Below, piece after piece: positions 7,325 through 16,157 of a DNA stretch of 25,758 nucleotides. This DNA is from Tepidimonas sp. (GTDB lineage Bacteria; Pseudomonadota; Gammaproteobacteria; Burkholderiales; Burkholderiaceae_C). The first letter of the stretch is position 1. The number at the start of each line of letters is the position of its first letter. Below the pieces are notes generated by a model. It saw only the letters and a list, made by a program, of their open reading frames with translations. It did no database searches and was not told where the DNA came from. The position numbers were made by a program, and so were the translations under genes. The stretch spans positions 1 through 25,758 of the forward strand of contig JANWZF010000321.1 of NCBI GenBank assembly GCA_025054905.1. The letters are read 5' to 3'.

Positions 7325-7798
7325 ATGGATCTGATTCTGTGGCGCCATGCCGAAGCCGAAGACCTGGACGAAACCGATGAGGGCGGCGGCGACGACCTGT
7401 CGCGGCGCCTGACCCCCAAGGGCGAAAAACAGGCCGCGCGCATGGCCGCGTGGCTGGATCGCCAGTTGCCCGAAGGCACGCGCATCTGGTGCAGCCCGGC
7501 CGTGCGCACCGAGCAGACGGTGCTGGCGCTGGGACGCAAATACCGCCTGCACGAGGATCTGGCCCCGGGTGGCAGCCCCGAGCAGCTGCTGGCCGTGGCG
7601 CAGTGGCCCGATGCACGCCAGCCGGTGCTGGTGGTGGGGCATCAGCCCACGCTCGGGCAGGTGGTGGCGCGGCTGCTGGGCATGGCCAGCGGCGAATGTT
7701 CGGTGCGCAAAGGGGCGGTGTGGTGGCTGCGCCGGCGCGAGCGCCACGGCCAGTGGCAGACCGTGCTGCTGTCCGTGCAGGCGCCCGAGTGGCTGTGA
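7325..7798 (+). CDS. sixA: SixA-like phosphohistidine phosphatase
   Basis: A 157-residue member of the histidine phosphatase superfamily (SixA branch), which removes phosphate from phosphohistidine in His-containing phosphotransfer proteins. The catalytic RHAEAED (H8) and the second histidine in VVGHQPTLG (H106) are present, with RTEQTV between them. It begins 7 bases after the ppk stop, so it is cotranscribed with ppk, and converges on ppx with a 16-base gap and no visible terminator. Next to ppk it may act on phosphohistidine in the polyphosphate or Pho pathway, but the target is unknown. Confidence 0.88.
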   Translation: MDLILWRHAEAEDLDETDEGGGDDLSRRLTPKGEKQAARMAAWLDRQLPEGTRIWCSPAVRTEQTVLALGRKYRLHEDLAPGGSPEQLLAVAQWPDARQPVLVVGHQPTLGQVVARLLGMASGECSVRKGAVWWLRRRERHGQWQTVLLSVQAPEWL

Positions 7799-7814
7799 GC
7801 GGCTGGCGCGGGCC

Positions 7815-9302
7815 TTACGGGAGCGTCAACTGCAGCCGCCACGGCGTGCGTGCCCAGGCTTCGGCTTCCTCTTGCAGCAGCCAGGCCGACTGCGGATACT
7901 GACGCGCCCAGCCCGGCTCGGCCACGAGGCGAAAGGTTGTGCGCGGCACATAACGCAGCGTCAGCGCCTCGATGGCCGGGTCCTTGCGCGCGTGGCACAG
8001 CAGCACCGCCAGCCGCAGGCACATCAGCTGCTTGGCAAACAGCTCTTCGTGCAGCGCGTCCTCCACCTTGCGCAGCTTACCGCGCTGGCCCAGCACCAGC
8101 AGGCTCAGGCGGTGCAGCTCCGGCAGTGAGAAGCCCGCGGCATCCACGTGCTCCAGGATGTAGGCGCCGTGTTTGTGCGCATCGGTGTGCGAGATGTGTG
8201 CCCCGATTTCGTGCAGGCGCGCGGCCCAGGCCAGTTTTTGCGAGTAGCGCCCGTTGCGGGGGTCGGGGGTGGCCACCTGTTCGAACAGCCGCACCGCCGT
8301 GGCGCGTACGCGCTCGGCCTGGGCGGCATCCACGGCAAACTTTTGCGCCAGCCAGCGCACGGTGCGCTCGCGCACGTCGGTGACGTCGCTGGCGCGGTCG
8401 ATCAGGTCCACCAACGCGCCCTGGCGCAAGGCCCCTTGCGCACGGTGCACCTCGCTCCAGTCGAACAGTTCGAACAGCGCCATCATGATCGCCAGCCCGC
8501 CGGCCAGCACCGGGCGGCGGTCGTCCTTGAGACCATCCAGCCGCAGCGCATCGACGTGGCCGGCGCGCACCAGCCGGTCGGCGATCCAGTCCAGCCCCGC
8601 GCGCGTGATCATGCCGGGGGCAAAGCCGGCCAGCGTCAGCATGTCGCTGAGCGCGCCGGCCGTGCCGGAAGAGGCATAGACCGCATCCCAGCTGCCGGGG
8701 GCAAAGACCTCCGACGCCTCATCCAGCACCGCCTTGGCCGCCACCACCGCCAAGCGCAGCTGGCGTTCGCTGACCCGGCCGCCGGCAAAGTAGCGCGTCG
8801 ACCAGGCCACGCTGCCCAGCGGGTACGACTCCATGCGCTGCGGTCGGTAGCCCCGGCCCAGGATGACCTCGGTGGAGCGCCCTCCGATGTCCACCACCAG
8901 TCGCCGCTCGTCAGCCTGCGGCAGCAGGTGGGTGACACCCTGGTAGATCAGGCGTGCCTCCTCGTGGCCGGCAATGACGTCGATCGCAAAGCCCAGCAGC
9001 TGCTGCGCGCGCGTCAGGAACACGTCGCGGTTGCGCGCCTCGCGCAGCGTCTGCGTGGCCACCGCCCGCACCTGCCGTTTGTCAAAACCGCGCAGCTTTT
9101 CGCCAAAGCGCGCCAGACACGCCCAGCCGCGCTCCATCGCCGCAGGGCTGAGCAGCTTGTCTTCCGACAAACCCGCGCCCAGGCGTACGGTCTCCTTCAG
9201 GTATTCAACGCGCTCGATGTGGCCAGCCTGCAGGCGGCCGATCTCGAGGCGAAAACTGTTGGAGCCGAGGTCGAGGGCGGCCAGCAGGGTTCCGTCTTGC
9301 AT
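7815..9302 (-). CDS. ppx: Exopolyphosphatase (Ppx/GppA family)
   Basis: A 495-residue Ppx/GppA phosphatase of the actin-like ATPase fold (E. coli Ppx 513). N-terminal ALDLGSNSFRLEIG is phosphate-binding loop 1; VVDIGGRSTEVILG is loop 2; SSGTAGAL and the ARLHEIGAHISHTDAHKHGAYIL segment belong to the C-terminal HD-like domain. It releases phosphate from polyphosphate ends, opposing Ppk. Loop 2 has GGRST where many members have GGGST. The gene is divergent from pstS across 169 bases; the Pho repeats there are better matched to the pstS direction. GppA activity on pppGpp is the alternative, and the two cannot be separated by eye. Confidence 0.9.
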   Translation of the reverse strand: MQDGTLLAALDLGSNSFRLEIGRLQAGHIERVEYLKETVRLGAGLSEDKLLSPAAMERGWACLARFGEKLRGFDKRQVRAVATQTLREARNRDVFLTRAQQLLGFAIDVIAGHEEARLIYQGVTHLLPQADERRLVVDIGGRSTEVILGRGYRPQRMESYPLGSVAWSTRYFAGGRVSERQLRLAVVAAKAVLDEASEVFAPGSWDAVYASSGTAGALSDMLTLAGFAPGMITRAGLDWIADRLVRAGHVDALRLDGLKDDRRPVLAGGLAIMMALFELFDWSEVHRAQGALRQGALVDLIDRASDVTDVRERTVRWLAQKFAVDAAQAERVRATAVRLFEQVATPDPRNGRYSQKLAWAARLHEIGAHISHTDAHKHGAYILEHVDAAGFSLPELHRLSLLVLGQRGKLRKVEDALHEELFAKQLMCLRLAVLLCHARKDPAIEALTLRYVPRTTFRLVAEPGWARQYPQSAWLLQEEAEAWARTPWRLQLTLP

Positions 9303-9371
9303 GGGCAGGTGCCGAAGTGCTCGTCAGATGCCAGCATACCAGAGCGCTTGCACGCCCGATCTTCGCCGTTG

Positions 9372-9400
9372 GTGTGACGCAGGTGTCACGAAACCGTCAC
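9372..9400 (+). promoter_or_regulatory. PhoB box (three tandem half-sites) of pstS
   Basis: Units GTGTGAC (9372), GTGTCAC (9383) and CCGTCAC (9394) repeat every 11 bp and match the half-site at 5, 6 and 6 of 7 positions. Ten bases after the last unit is a -10, TACCAT (9411-9416). This is the textbook layout of a PhoB-activated promoter without a -35, and gives a start near 9423. Confidence 0.75.
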
Positions 9401-9471
9401 AAAGTCGCCCTACCATGCCCGGGCGGTCGTCGCTGGATGGCCGGTCGAATCCTACCTTCGGAGCGTTGCAG

Positions 9472-10452
9472 ATGAAACTGAAAAAACTCGTGGCGCTGAT
9501 GGGCGTCGTCACGCTGGGCTTTACGGCCCAACAGGTCATGGCGCAGGCCGCGCAGGTGGATCCCGCCCTGCCCAGATATGAAAAGGCCGCCGGTGTGTCA
9601 GGTAACTTCACCAGCATCGGGTCCGACACGCTGAACAACCTGATGACGCTGTGGGCCGAGGAATTCAAGCGTCTGTATCCGAACGTCAACATCCAGATCC
9701 AGGGGGCGGGCTCCTCCACCGCGCCGCCGGCGCTGACCGAAGGCACGTCCAACTTTGGGCCGATGAGCCGCCTGATGACCGCCAAGGAAGTCGAAAACTT
9801 CGAGAAGAAGCACGGCTACAAGCCCACGCCGGTGCCGGTGGCCATCGACGCGCTGGCCGTTTACGTGCACAAGGACAACCCGATCAAGGGGCTGTCGATC
9901 GAAGAGGTCGATGCGATCTTTTCCAGCACGCGCAAGTGCGGCGGGGCGGCCGACATCACCAAATGGGGGCAGCTCGGGCTGACCGGCGACTGGGCCAACC
10001 GCGACATCGCGCTGTACAGCCGCAACTCGGTCTCGGGCACCTACGGCTACTTCAAGGACGTGGCGCTGTGCAAGGGCGACTTCAAGCGCAATGTTGCCGA
10101 GCAGCCCGGGTCGGCGTCGGTGGTGCAGTCGGTGGCCACGCAAATCAACGCGATTGGCTACTCGGGCATCGGCTACAAGACCTCGGGCGTGCGCGCGCTG
10201 CCGCTGGCCAAGAAGAAGGGCGACCCGTTCGTCGAGCCCGATGCCAAGCACGCCGTCGATGGCAGCTATCCCTTGGCGCGCATTCTGTACGTCTACGTCA
10301 ACAAGAAGCCGAACCAGCCGCTGCCGCCGCTGGAGCGCGAGTTCTTCAAGATGGTGCTGTCGCAGCAGGGCCAGATGGTGGTGGTCAAGGATGGCTTCGT
10401 GCCGTTGCCGGCGGCCATGGCCAAAAAAGCCATCGACGACCTGACCAAGTGA
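9472..10452 (+). CDS. pstS: Phosphate ABC transporter, periplasmic phosphate-binding protein
   Basis: PstS captures phosphate in the periplasm and hands it to PstCA. The 326-residue precursor starts with a lysine-rich signal peptide ending near VMA (residue 24). Phosphate-contacting loops are visible: SIGSDTLNN, QGAGSSTAPPAL and RNSVSGTYGYF. The sequence resembles the Pseudomonas-type PstS rather than E. coli PstS. GGAG sits 8 bases before the ATG. Three PhoB half-sites and a -10 lie upstream, and it is the first gene of the pst-pho block, 16 bases before the lipoprotein gene. Confidence 0.95.
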   Translation: MKLKKLVALMGVVTLGFTAQQVMAQAAQVDPALPRYEKAAGVSGNFTSIGSDTLNNLMTLWAEEFKRLYPNVNIQIQGAGSSTAPPALTEGTSNFGPMSRLMTAKEVENFEKKHGYKPTPVPVAIDALAVYVHKDNPIKGLSIEEVDAIFSSTRKCGGAADITKWGQLGLTGDWANRDIALYSRNSVSGTYGYFKDVALCKGDFKRNVAEQPGSASVVQSVATQINAIGYSGIGYKTSGVRALPLAKKKGDPFVEPDAKHAVDGSYPLARILYVYVNKKPNQPLPPLEREFFKMVLSQQGQMVVVKDGFVPLPAAMAKKAIDDLTK

Positions 10453-10468
10453 GCAGGAGCGCCCAGCC

Positions 10469-11104
10469 ATGAATCGACTGCATTGGATGGGCGCGGCGCT
10501 GGCCGCCGCCGCCCTGGCTGGCTGTGCCACCGCTCCAGCGCCAGCGCCCAAGGCTGAGCCGGCCAAGCCGGCCGCTGCCCCTGCCGCGGCCGCTGCCCCG
10601 GCGGCGGCGCCTGCGCCGGCAGCGCAGGCCGCGGCACCCAGCGCCCAGGCACGTGAGTTTTACGTCGTGCTGCCCGAAGATGGCCGCTACTACGCTTTCG
10701 GCTCTTTCAAGGCCTATCAGGATTACCTGGCGCACGGTGAAGTGCCGCTGACGCGCACGCGCATCGGCGCCGGCCCGGCGGGCCGCACGGTGGTGTTTGC
10801 CATCACCAACGACGATGTGCGCAGCGGCCAGCCGAGCGTGGCGGAGCAGGTGCTGGACGGCAAGCTGCCGGCCGCGGCGGGCTTCTATGGCGAGGTGTTC
10901 AAGGACGGACGCTACTACGTCTTTGGCGAGCTGAAGGATCTGCTGGACTTTGCGGCCTTTGGCGAGGTGCCGTACTCGTTCACCGACATCGGCGCTGGCC
11001 CCAATGGCGCCACCGTCGTGTGGGTGATGAACAAGGACTCCTTTGCCAAGGGACGCCCTGCCGAACGCATCGAGCGCTTCCGGCAACAGCGCCAGGGCAA
11101 GTGA
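10469..11104 (+). CDS. Unrecognised lipoprotein with two internal repeats
   Basis: A 211-residue predicted lipoprotein whose family I do not recognise. It has a signal sequence with lipobox LAGC (C19), an Ala/Pro/Lys-rich linker (20-61) that could cross the periplasm, and two copies of a module of about 51 residues at 63-114 and 138-189, exactly 75 residues apart. Shared positions: FY at the start, DGRYYxFG (71-78 and 146-153), GEVP (90-93, 165-168), IGAGPxG (99-105, 174-180) and TVV followed shortly by Asn. The C-terminus is basic (RFRQQRQGK). AGGAG lies 9 bases before the ATG, 16 bases after pstS, so it should be made with PstS; an intrinsic terminator follows. Residue 20 is alanine, not the aspartate that favours inner-membrane retention, so outer-membrane sorting is possible. 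A role in phosphate capture or PstS anchoring is conceivable but unproven. Confidence 0.85.
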   Translation: MNRLHWMGAALAAAALAGCATAPAPAPKAEPAKPAAAPAAAAAPAAAPAPAAQAAAPSAQAREFYVVLPEDGRYYAFGSFKAYQDYLAHGEVPLTRTRIGAGPAGRTVVFAITNDDVRSGQPSVAEQVLDGKLPAAAGFYGEVFKDGRYYVFGELKDLLDFAAFGEVPYSFTDIGAGPNGATVVWVMNKDSFAKGRPAERIERFRQQRQGK

Positions 11105-11128
11105 GCCTGGCATCGGTGCATACTGATG

Positions 11129-11162
11129 GCTGGCGGATCCACCCCGGGTCCGTCAGCTTTTT
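11129..11162 (+). terminator. Intrinsic terminator between lipoprotein gene and pstC
   Basis: A 12-bp stem (11129-11140 with 11146-11157, including two G-T wobbles) closes a 5-base loop and is followed by TTTTT. It would end most pstS-lipoprotein transcripts and let a fraction read into pstCAB. Confidence 0.75.
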
Positions 11163-11248
11163 CCTGAAAGGCCGGCCCCGCCGGGGTGTGTGCCGTTGGT
11201 AGGCCATCGGTGGCCAGCCCAGTTGCCGTCGCGATGACGGTCATGATC

Positions 11249-13528
11249 ATGAGTACGACCCAAGCCCCTGAGACCCCCCGCAGCCTGACCGCCGCCAGCG
11301 TCGATCGCGCGATGGGACGCCGCCTGTGGACCGACCGCTGGTTCAAGCATTTCATGACCGCCGGTGGCCTGGGCGTCATCATCGCCATTTCGGCCATCTT
11401 CTTCTATCTGGCCAGTGTCGTCATCCCGTTGTTTTTGCCGCCCTCGGTGGATCGGGCCACCCAGTTTGCCGTGCCGGGCAGCGCGGGGCAGCCCGCGGTG
11501 GCCTTGCAGGCCGACGAACGCCTGGAGGAGCTGGTGCGCGTGCAGGCCGATGGGACGGTGGTGTATGCGGATTTCTTCAGCGGCGCGGTGCATGCCACGC
11601 GCCGGCTGGAGCTTCCCCCCGGGGTGGCGGTAACCTCGCATGCGCTGGCCGACCGGGCCTCGCGCACGGTGGCGCTGGGCTTGGCCGATGGGCGCGCGGT
11701 GGTGGCCAAGATCGGCTTCAAGACCAGCTTCGATGCGCAGGCGCGCCGCGTCATCGAGCCCGAGATCGAGTATCCGGCCGGGCAGGCCCCGATCACCGTC
11801 GATCCCCAAGGCCGTGCACTGGTGCGGCTGGCGGTGCAGTCCGGCAGCGATGGCACCACGCTGGCCGCCGTCACCGAGGACGGGCGGCTGGTGCTGATGG
11901 GCATCACGGTGGAGCGCAACCCGATCACCGGGGCGGAGACGGTGGATGCCCGCAGCGCGGAGGTGCAGCCGGCTCCGTCCGACATCCGCATGCTGCTGGT
12001 GGAGTTCAAGCAGCGCGAGCTGTTTGCGCTGGCCGGCGCGCGCGAGCTGTGGCGCTATGACATCGGCAACAAGGCTGCCCCGCAGCTGCTGGAGAAGGTC
12101 ACTTTGACTTCATCAGACCAGCGCGTGACCGCGCTGACGCTGCTGTCGGGTGGCTACTCGCTGATCGTCGGCACCGACAAGGGGCAGCTGGCGCAGTGGT
12201 TCCCGGTGCGCGAGGAGGGTACGCGCTTCAAGCTGACGCACATCCGCGACTTTGCGCCGATGCCGGGGGCCATCACGGTGTTGGAGCCGGAGTACAACCG
12301 CAAGGGCTTCATGGCCGGCGACGACAAGGGCAACCTGGGCAGTTACTTTGCCACTTCCAAGCGCCTGCTGTTCCAGCGCCAGCTGTCAACGCAGCCGATC
12401 GTGCGGCTGGGCTACCCCCCGCGCGGCAATGCCTACCTGGCTGAGGATGCGGCCGGCCGGCTGCATGTGGCGCACGTCGAAAACGACTACCCCGAGGTGT
12501 CGTTCTACAGCACCTGGCAGAAGGTTTGGTACGAGAGCTACGAGGAGCCGGCCTACGTCTGGCAATCCTCGGCGGCCAACGCCGACTTCGAGCCCAAGTT
12601 CAGCCTGGCGCCGTTGACCTTTGGCACGCTGAAGGCGGCGTTTTACGCGATGATCGTGGCGGTGCCGCTGGCGCTGCTGGGAGCCATTTATACCGCGTAC
12701 TTCATGTCGCCCAAGGTGCGCGGGCTGGTCAAGCCCACCATCGAGGTGATGGAGGCGCTGCCGACGGTGATTCTGGGCTTTCTGGCCGGGCTGTGGCTCG
12801 CCCCGTTTGTCGAAAACAACCTGGCCGGCGTGCTGTTGGCGATCTTCACGTTCCCGCTGACGTTCTTTGTGGCCGCCTGGCTGTTTTACCTGCTGCCCGA
12901 GCGTATTCGGCTGCTTGTGCCGCCGGGGTGGGAGGCCGGGATGCTGATTCCCGTGCTGATGGTGCAAATCTGGCTGTGCCTGGCCGTGGGCCATCCGATC
13001 GAGGCGGCCTTCTTCGGCGGCGACATGCCCAACTGGCTCAGCAACGTGGCCGGTATCAAGTTCGAGCAGCGCAACTCGCTGGTGGTGGGCATCGCGATGG
13101 GCTTTGCGGTGACGCCGACCATCTTTTCGATCGCCGAGGATGCGGTGTTTTCGGTGCCGAAGCACTTGACCACCGGCTCGCTGGCACTGGGGGCCACGCC
13201 GTGGCAGACGCTGACGCGCGTGGTGCTGCTGACCGCCAGCCCCGGTATCTTCTCGGCCATCATGATCGGGCTGGGCCGCGCCGTCGGCGAAACGATGATC
13301 GTGCTGATGGCCACCGGCAACACCGCGGTGATGGACTTCAGCATCTTCACCGGCTTTCGCACGCTGTCGGCCAACATCGGCGTGGAGATGCCCGAGGCCG
13401 GGGTGGGCGAGACACACTACCGGCTGCTGTTCCTGTCGGCGCTGGTGCTGTTTGCCTTCACCTTCGTCGTCAACACCATCGCCGAGCTGGTCCGCCAGCG
13501 GCTGCGCCAGCGCTACCAAACCATCTGA
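11249..13528 (+). CDS. pstC: Phosphate ABC transporter permease PstC, long form
   Basis: Inner-membrane permease of the Pst system, 759 residues from this start, against about 320 for E. coli PstC. After a first membrane helix (about 36-63) comes a roughly 390-residue extracytoplasmic region with repeated beta-rich segments such as ALTLLSGGYSLIVGTDKGQL and AGDDKGNLGSYF that look like beta-propeller blades. The canonical permease domain starts near 451, with the EAA loop SLALGATPWQTLTRVVL near 644. Long PstC proteins of this type are known from Pseudomonas. Several in-frame ATGs (11234, 11243, 11249) exist and none has a clear Shine-Dalgarno; 11249 was chosen because it skips a short hydrophobic MTVMI stretch. 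The gene follows the intrinsic terminator by 86 bases. Confidence 0.92.
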   Translation: MSTTQAPETPRSLTAASVDRAMGRRLWTDRWFKHFMTAGGLGVIIAISAIFFYLASVVIPLFLPPSVDRATQFAVPGSAGQPAVALQADERLEELVRVQADGTVVYADFFSGAVHATRRLELPPGVAVTSHALADRASRTVALGLADGRAVVAKIGFKTSFDAQARRVIEPEIEYPAGQAPITVDPQGRALVRLAVQSGSDGTTLAAVTEDGRLVLMGITVERNPITGAETVDARSAEVQPAPSDIRMLLVEFKQRELFALAGARELWRYDIGNKAAPQLLEKVTLTSSDQRVTALTLLSGGYSLIVGTDKGQLAQWFPVREEGTRFKLTHIRDFAPMPGAITVLEPEYNRKGFMAGDDKGNLGSYFATSKRLLFQRQLSTQPIVRLGYPPRGNAYLAEDAAGRLHVAHVENDYPEVSFYSTWQKVWYESYEEPAYVWQSSAANADFEPKFSLAPLTFGTLKAAFYAMIVAVPLALLGAIYTAYFMSPKVRGLVKPTIEVMEALPTVILGFLAGLWLAPFVENNLAGVLLAIFTFPLTFFVAAWLFYLLPERIRLLVPPGWEAGMLIPVLMVQIWLCLAVGHPIEAAFFGGDMPNWLSNVAGIKFEQRNSLVVGIAMGFAVTPTIFSIAEDAVFSVPKHLTTGSLALGATPWQTLTRVVLLTASPGIFSAIMIGLGRAVGETMIVLMATGNTAVMDFSIFTGFRTLSANIGVEMPEAGVGETHYRLLFLSALVLFAFTFVVNTIAELVRQRLRQRYQTI

Positions 13529-13555
13529 GGGCAGCCGACACAGGACGGAATCATC

Positions 13556-15211
13556 ATGATGAAAGATTGGATCAAATCGGGCTCCCCCTGGATCTGGATG
13601 ACCGCCGGCGCGGTGGCGCTGTCGGTGCTGTCGGTGTTTTTCGTGCTGTGGATGACCGCGGCCAAGGGCCTGACCCACTTTTGGCCCAAGGCGGTGCTGC
13701 AGACCACTTTTCGCGACGGCGAGCAGCTGGTGCGCGTCATCGGCGAGCTGCGCGAGGTCGAGGAGGTCTCGGTGCGGCGCCTGCAGGAGGCCGGCTTCAA
13801 GATCGACACCCAGCAGCCCTTCGTCGAGCGGGCGCTGATCAAGCTTGGCAACCGTGACCTGACCGGGCAGGACTTTCGCTGGTTTCCGCTGCCGCTGCTG
13901 GGCGAATTCGACTATCCGCGCGACATCCTGACCGTGGAGCGGCATGAGTGGGGCAACTTCTACGGCCACCTCAAGGCGGTCAAGGAAGGCGAGCAGGTCG
14001 TGGCCGAGGGACCGCAGGCCTGGGGCGAGCTGCAGGCGCGCGTGCAGCGGGCGCAAGGGCTGTTCCGGCAAATCCTGCGCATCGAAAAGGACGACATCGG
14101 CGACGTCAACTACCGCATCGAGCAGCTGCGCCTGCGCGAGCGCAAGGCCCAGCTGCAAGGCAAGCTGGATGAGGCCCTCAAGGCCGAGCTGGCCCAGCAG
14201 CGTGCGGCGCTGGATGCGGAGTTTGCCCAGCTGCAGCAACAGTTGCAGACGCTGCGCGAGGCGATTGGCCGTGACACGCTGGTGGCCGAAATTGCCGATG
14301 GGCGCACGGTGGAAATCAAGCTGGCGCTGGTGGCCGATGTGTACCAGCCCAACGCGATGAGCACGCCGCAGAAGATCAGCCACTATGTGCGCAAGTTCTG
14401 GGAGTTTCTCACCGATGATCCGCGCGAGGCCAACACCGAGGGTGGGATCTTTCCGGCCATTTTTGGCACGGTGACGATGGTGCTGGTGATGTCGGTCATC
14501 GTGACCCCGTTTGGCATCATGGCGGCGATCTACATGCGCGAGTACGCCAAGCAGGGGCCGCTGATCCGCATCATCCGGGTTTCGGTCAACAACCTGGCCG
14601 GGGTGCCCTCGATCGTTTACGGGGTTTTTGGCCTGGGCTTTTTTGTCTACCTGCTGGGGGGCAACATCGACCGGCTGTTCTACCCCGAGGCGCTGCCGGC
14701 CCCCACCTTTGGCACGCCGGGCCTGATGTGGGCGTCGCTGACGCTGGCGATCCTGACCCTGCCGGTGGTGATCGTGGCCACCGAGGAGGGGCTGGCACGG
14801 GTGCCGCGCTCGGTGCGCGAGGGCAGTCTGGCGCTGGGGGCGACCAAGGCCGAGACGCTGATCCGCACCGTGCTGCCGATGGCCAGCCCCGCGATGATGA
14901 CGGGCCTGATCCTGGCCGTGGCCCGCGCCGCCGGCGAGGTGGCGCCGCTGATGCTGGTGGGGGTCGTCAAGCTGGCACCGTCGCTGCCAATCGATGGCTA
15001 TCCGCCGTTCATCCATCTGGAGCGCAAGTTCATGCACCTGGGCTTTCACATCTACGACGTGGGCTTCCAGAGCCCCAACGTCGAGGCGGCGCGGCCGCTC
15101 GTTTACGCCACCGCGCTGCTGCTGGTGATCCTGATCATGGTGCTGAACCTGGCGGCCATCCATCTGCGCAACCACCTGCGCGAAAAATACCGCGGCCTGG
15201 AAAGCGTCTGA
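13556..15211 (+). CDS. pstA: Phosphate ABC transporter permease PstA, long form
   Basis: Second permease subunit, 551 residues, where E. coli PstA has 296. A membrane helix (about 11-33) is followed by an extracytoplasmic region of some 250 residues containing a predicted coiled coil (about 187-240, rich in Gln, Leu, Arg and Glu), then a standard permease domain from about 300, with EAA loop SLALGATKAETLIRTVL near 423. It pairs with the similarly enlarged PstC, so the two long insertions probably form one extracytoplasmic assembly. AGGA/CGGA lies 6-10 bases before the ATG, and pstC ends 27 bases upstream. A second ATG follows at 13559. Confidence 0.93.
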   Translation: MMKDWIKSGSPWIWMTAGAVALSVLSVFFVLWMTAAKGLTHFWPKAVLQTTFRDGEQLVRVIGELREVEEVSVRRLQEAGFKIDTQQPFVERALIKLGNRDLTGQDFRWFPLPLLGEFDYPRDILTVERHEWGNFYGHLKAVKEGEQVVAEGPQAWGELQARVQRAQGLFRQILRIEKDDIGDVNYRIEQLRLRERKAQLQGKLDEALKAELAQQRAALDAEFAQLQQQLQTLREAIGRDTLVAEIADGRTVEIKLALVADVYQPNAMSTPQKISHYVRKFWEFLTDDPREANTEGGIFPAIFGTVTMVLVMSVIVTPFGIMAAIYMREYAKQGPLIRIIRVSVNNLAGVPSIVYGVFGLGFFVYLLGGNIDRLFYPEALPAPTFGTPGLMWASLTLAILTLPVVIVATEEGLARVPRSVREGSLALGATKAETLIRTVLPMASPAMMTGLILAVARAAGEVAPLMLVGVVKLAPSLPIDGYPPFIHLERKFMHLGFHIYDVGFQSPNVEAARPLVYATALLLVILIMVLNLAAIHLRNHLREKYRGLESV

Positions 15212-15292
15212 CCCCCTGCGATCCGTCGAACTCTCTCCGACCCTGGGGTGGCGGCCGCTGAAGCCGCAGCCCCGCCGGCGAAGGCAAACATC

Positions 15293-16123
15293 ATGAGCGA
15301 GCAAGCCAACAAGACCACTTTTGTGCAGACCCACGCCACCTTCCATCAGGCCCCGCCGCTGGAGTCCTTGCCCAAGGCGCTGGAGGTCCAAAACCTCAAC
15401 CTGTGGTACGGCGACAAACACGCCCTGCACAACATCAACATGGGCATCCCCAAGGGCAAGGTGGTGGCTTTCATCGGCCCGAGCGGCTGCGGCAAATCGA
15501 CGCTGCTGCGCTGCTTCAACCGCATGAACGATCTGGTGGACAACTGCCGCATCGAGGGCCAGATCCTGCACGAGGGTGTCAACATCTACGACAAGAGCGT
15601 CAACGTCGCGCAGCTGCGCCGGCGCATTGGCATGGTGTTTCAGAAGCCCAACCCGTTTCCGAAATCCATCTACGAAAACGTGGCTTATGGGCTGCGGCTG
15701 CTCGGGGTCAAGAACAAGGCCTACATCGACGAAGTGGTGGAAAAGTCCCTGCGCGGTGCGGCGCTGTGGGACGAGGTCAAGGACCGCCTGGACGCCAACG
15801 GCCTGAGCCTGTCGGGCGGCCAGCAGCAGCGCCTGGTGATCGCGCGCGCGATCGCGCTGGAGCCCGACGTGCTGCTGCTGGATGAGCCGTGCTCGGCGCT
15901 GGATCCGATCTCCACCGCCAAGATCGAGGAGCTGCTGATCGAGCTCAAGGAGCGCTACACGATCGTCATCGTCACGCACAACATGCAGCAGGCCGCGCGC
16001 GTGTCGGACTACACCGCCTACATGTACCTGGGCGATCTGATCGAGTACGACGCCACCGACAACATCTTCACCCGCCCCAAGCGGCAGGAAACCGAGGACT
16101 ACATCACCGGTCGTTTCGGTTGA
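15293..16123 (+). CDS. pstB: Phosphate ABC transporter ATP-binding protein PstB
   Basis: ATPase that powers phosphate import, 276 residues. Walker A GPSGCGKST (62-70), Q-loop VFQKPNPFP, signature LSGGQQQR, Walker B LLLDEPCSALDP and the switch histidine in VTHNMQQA are all intact. The ATG at 15293 has GAAGG 8 bases upstream; an in-frame ATG at 15248 would add 15 Ala-rich residues without a ribosome site. It lies 81 bases after pstA and 34 before phoU. Confidence 0.96.
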   Translation: MSEQANKTTFVQTHATFHQAPPLESLPKALEVQNLNLWYGDKHALHNINMGIPKGKVVAFIGPSGCGKSTLLRCFNRMNDLVDNCRIEGQILHEGVNIYDKSVNVAQLRRRIGMVFQKPNPFPKSIYENVAYGLRLLGVKNKAYIDEVVEKSLRGAALWDEVKDRLDANGLSLSGGQQQRLVIARAIALEPDVLLLDEPCSALDPISTAKIEELLIELKERYTIVIVTHNMQQAARVSDYTAYMYLGDLIEYDATDNIFTRPKRQETEDYITGRFG

Positions 16124-16157
16124 GGCCGGACCATCCCCCGAGCAGCAGGAGCAAGCC

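Noticed and set aside
5155..7539. A 794-codon open frame antisense to ppk and sixA
   Set aside because: Shadow frame of strongly conserved genes, without motifs or a ribosome site.
9372..9400. Pho box serving ppx on the minus strand
   Set aside because: Read on the minus strand the units match only 3 to 5 of 7 positions, clearly poorer than for pstS.
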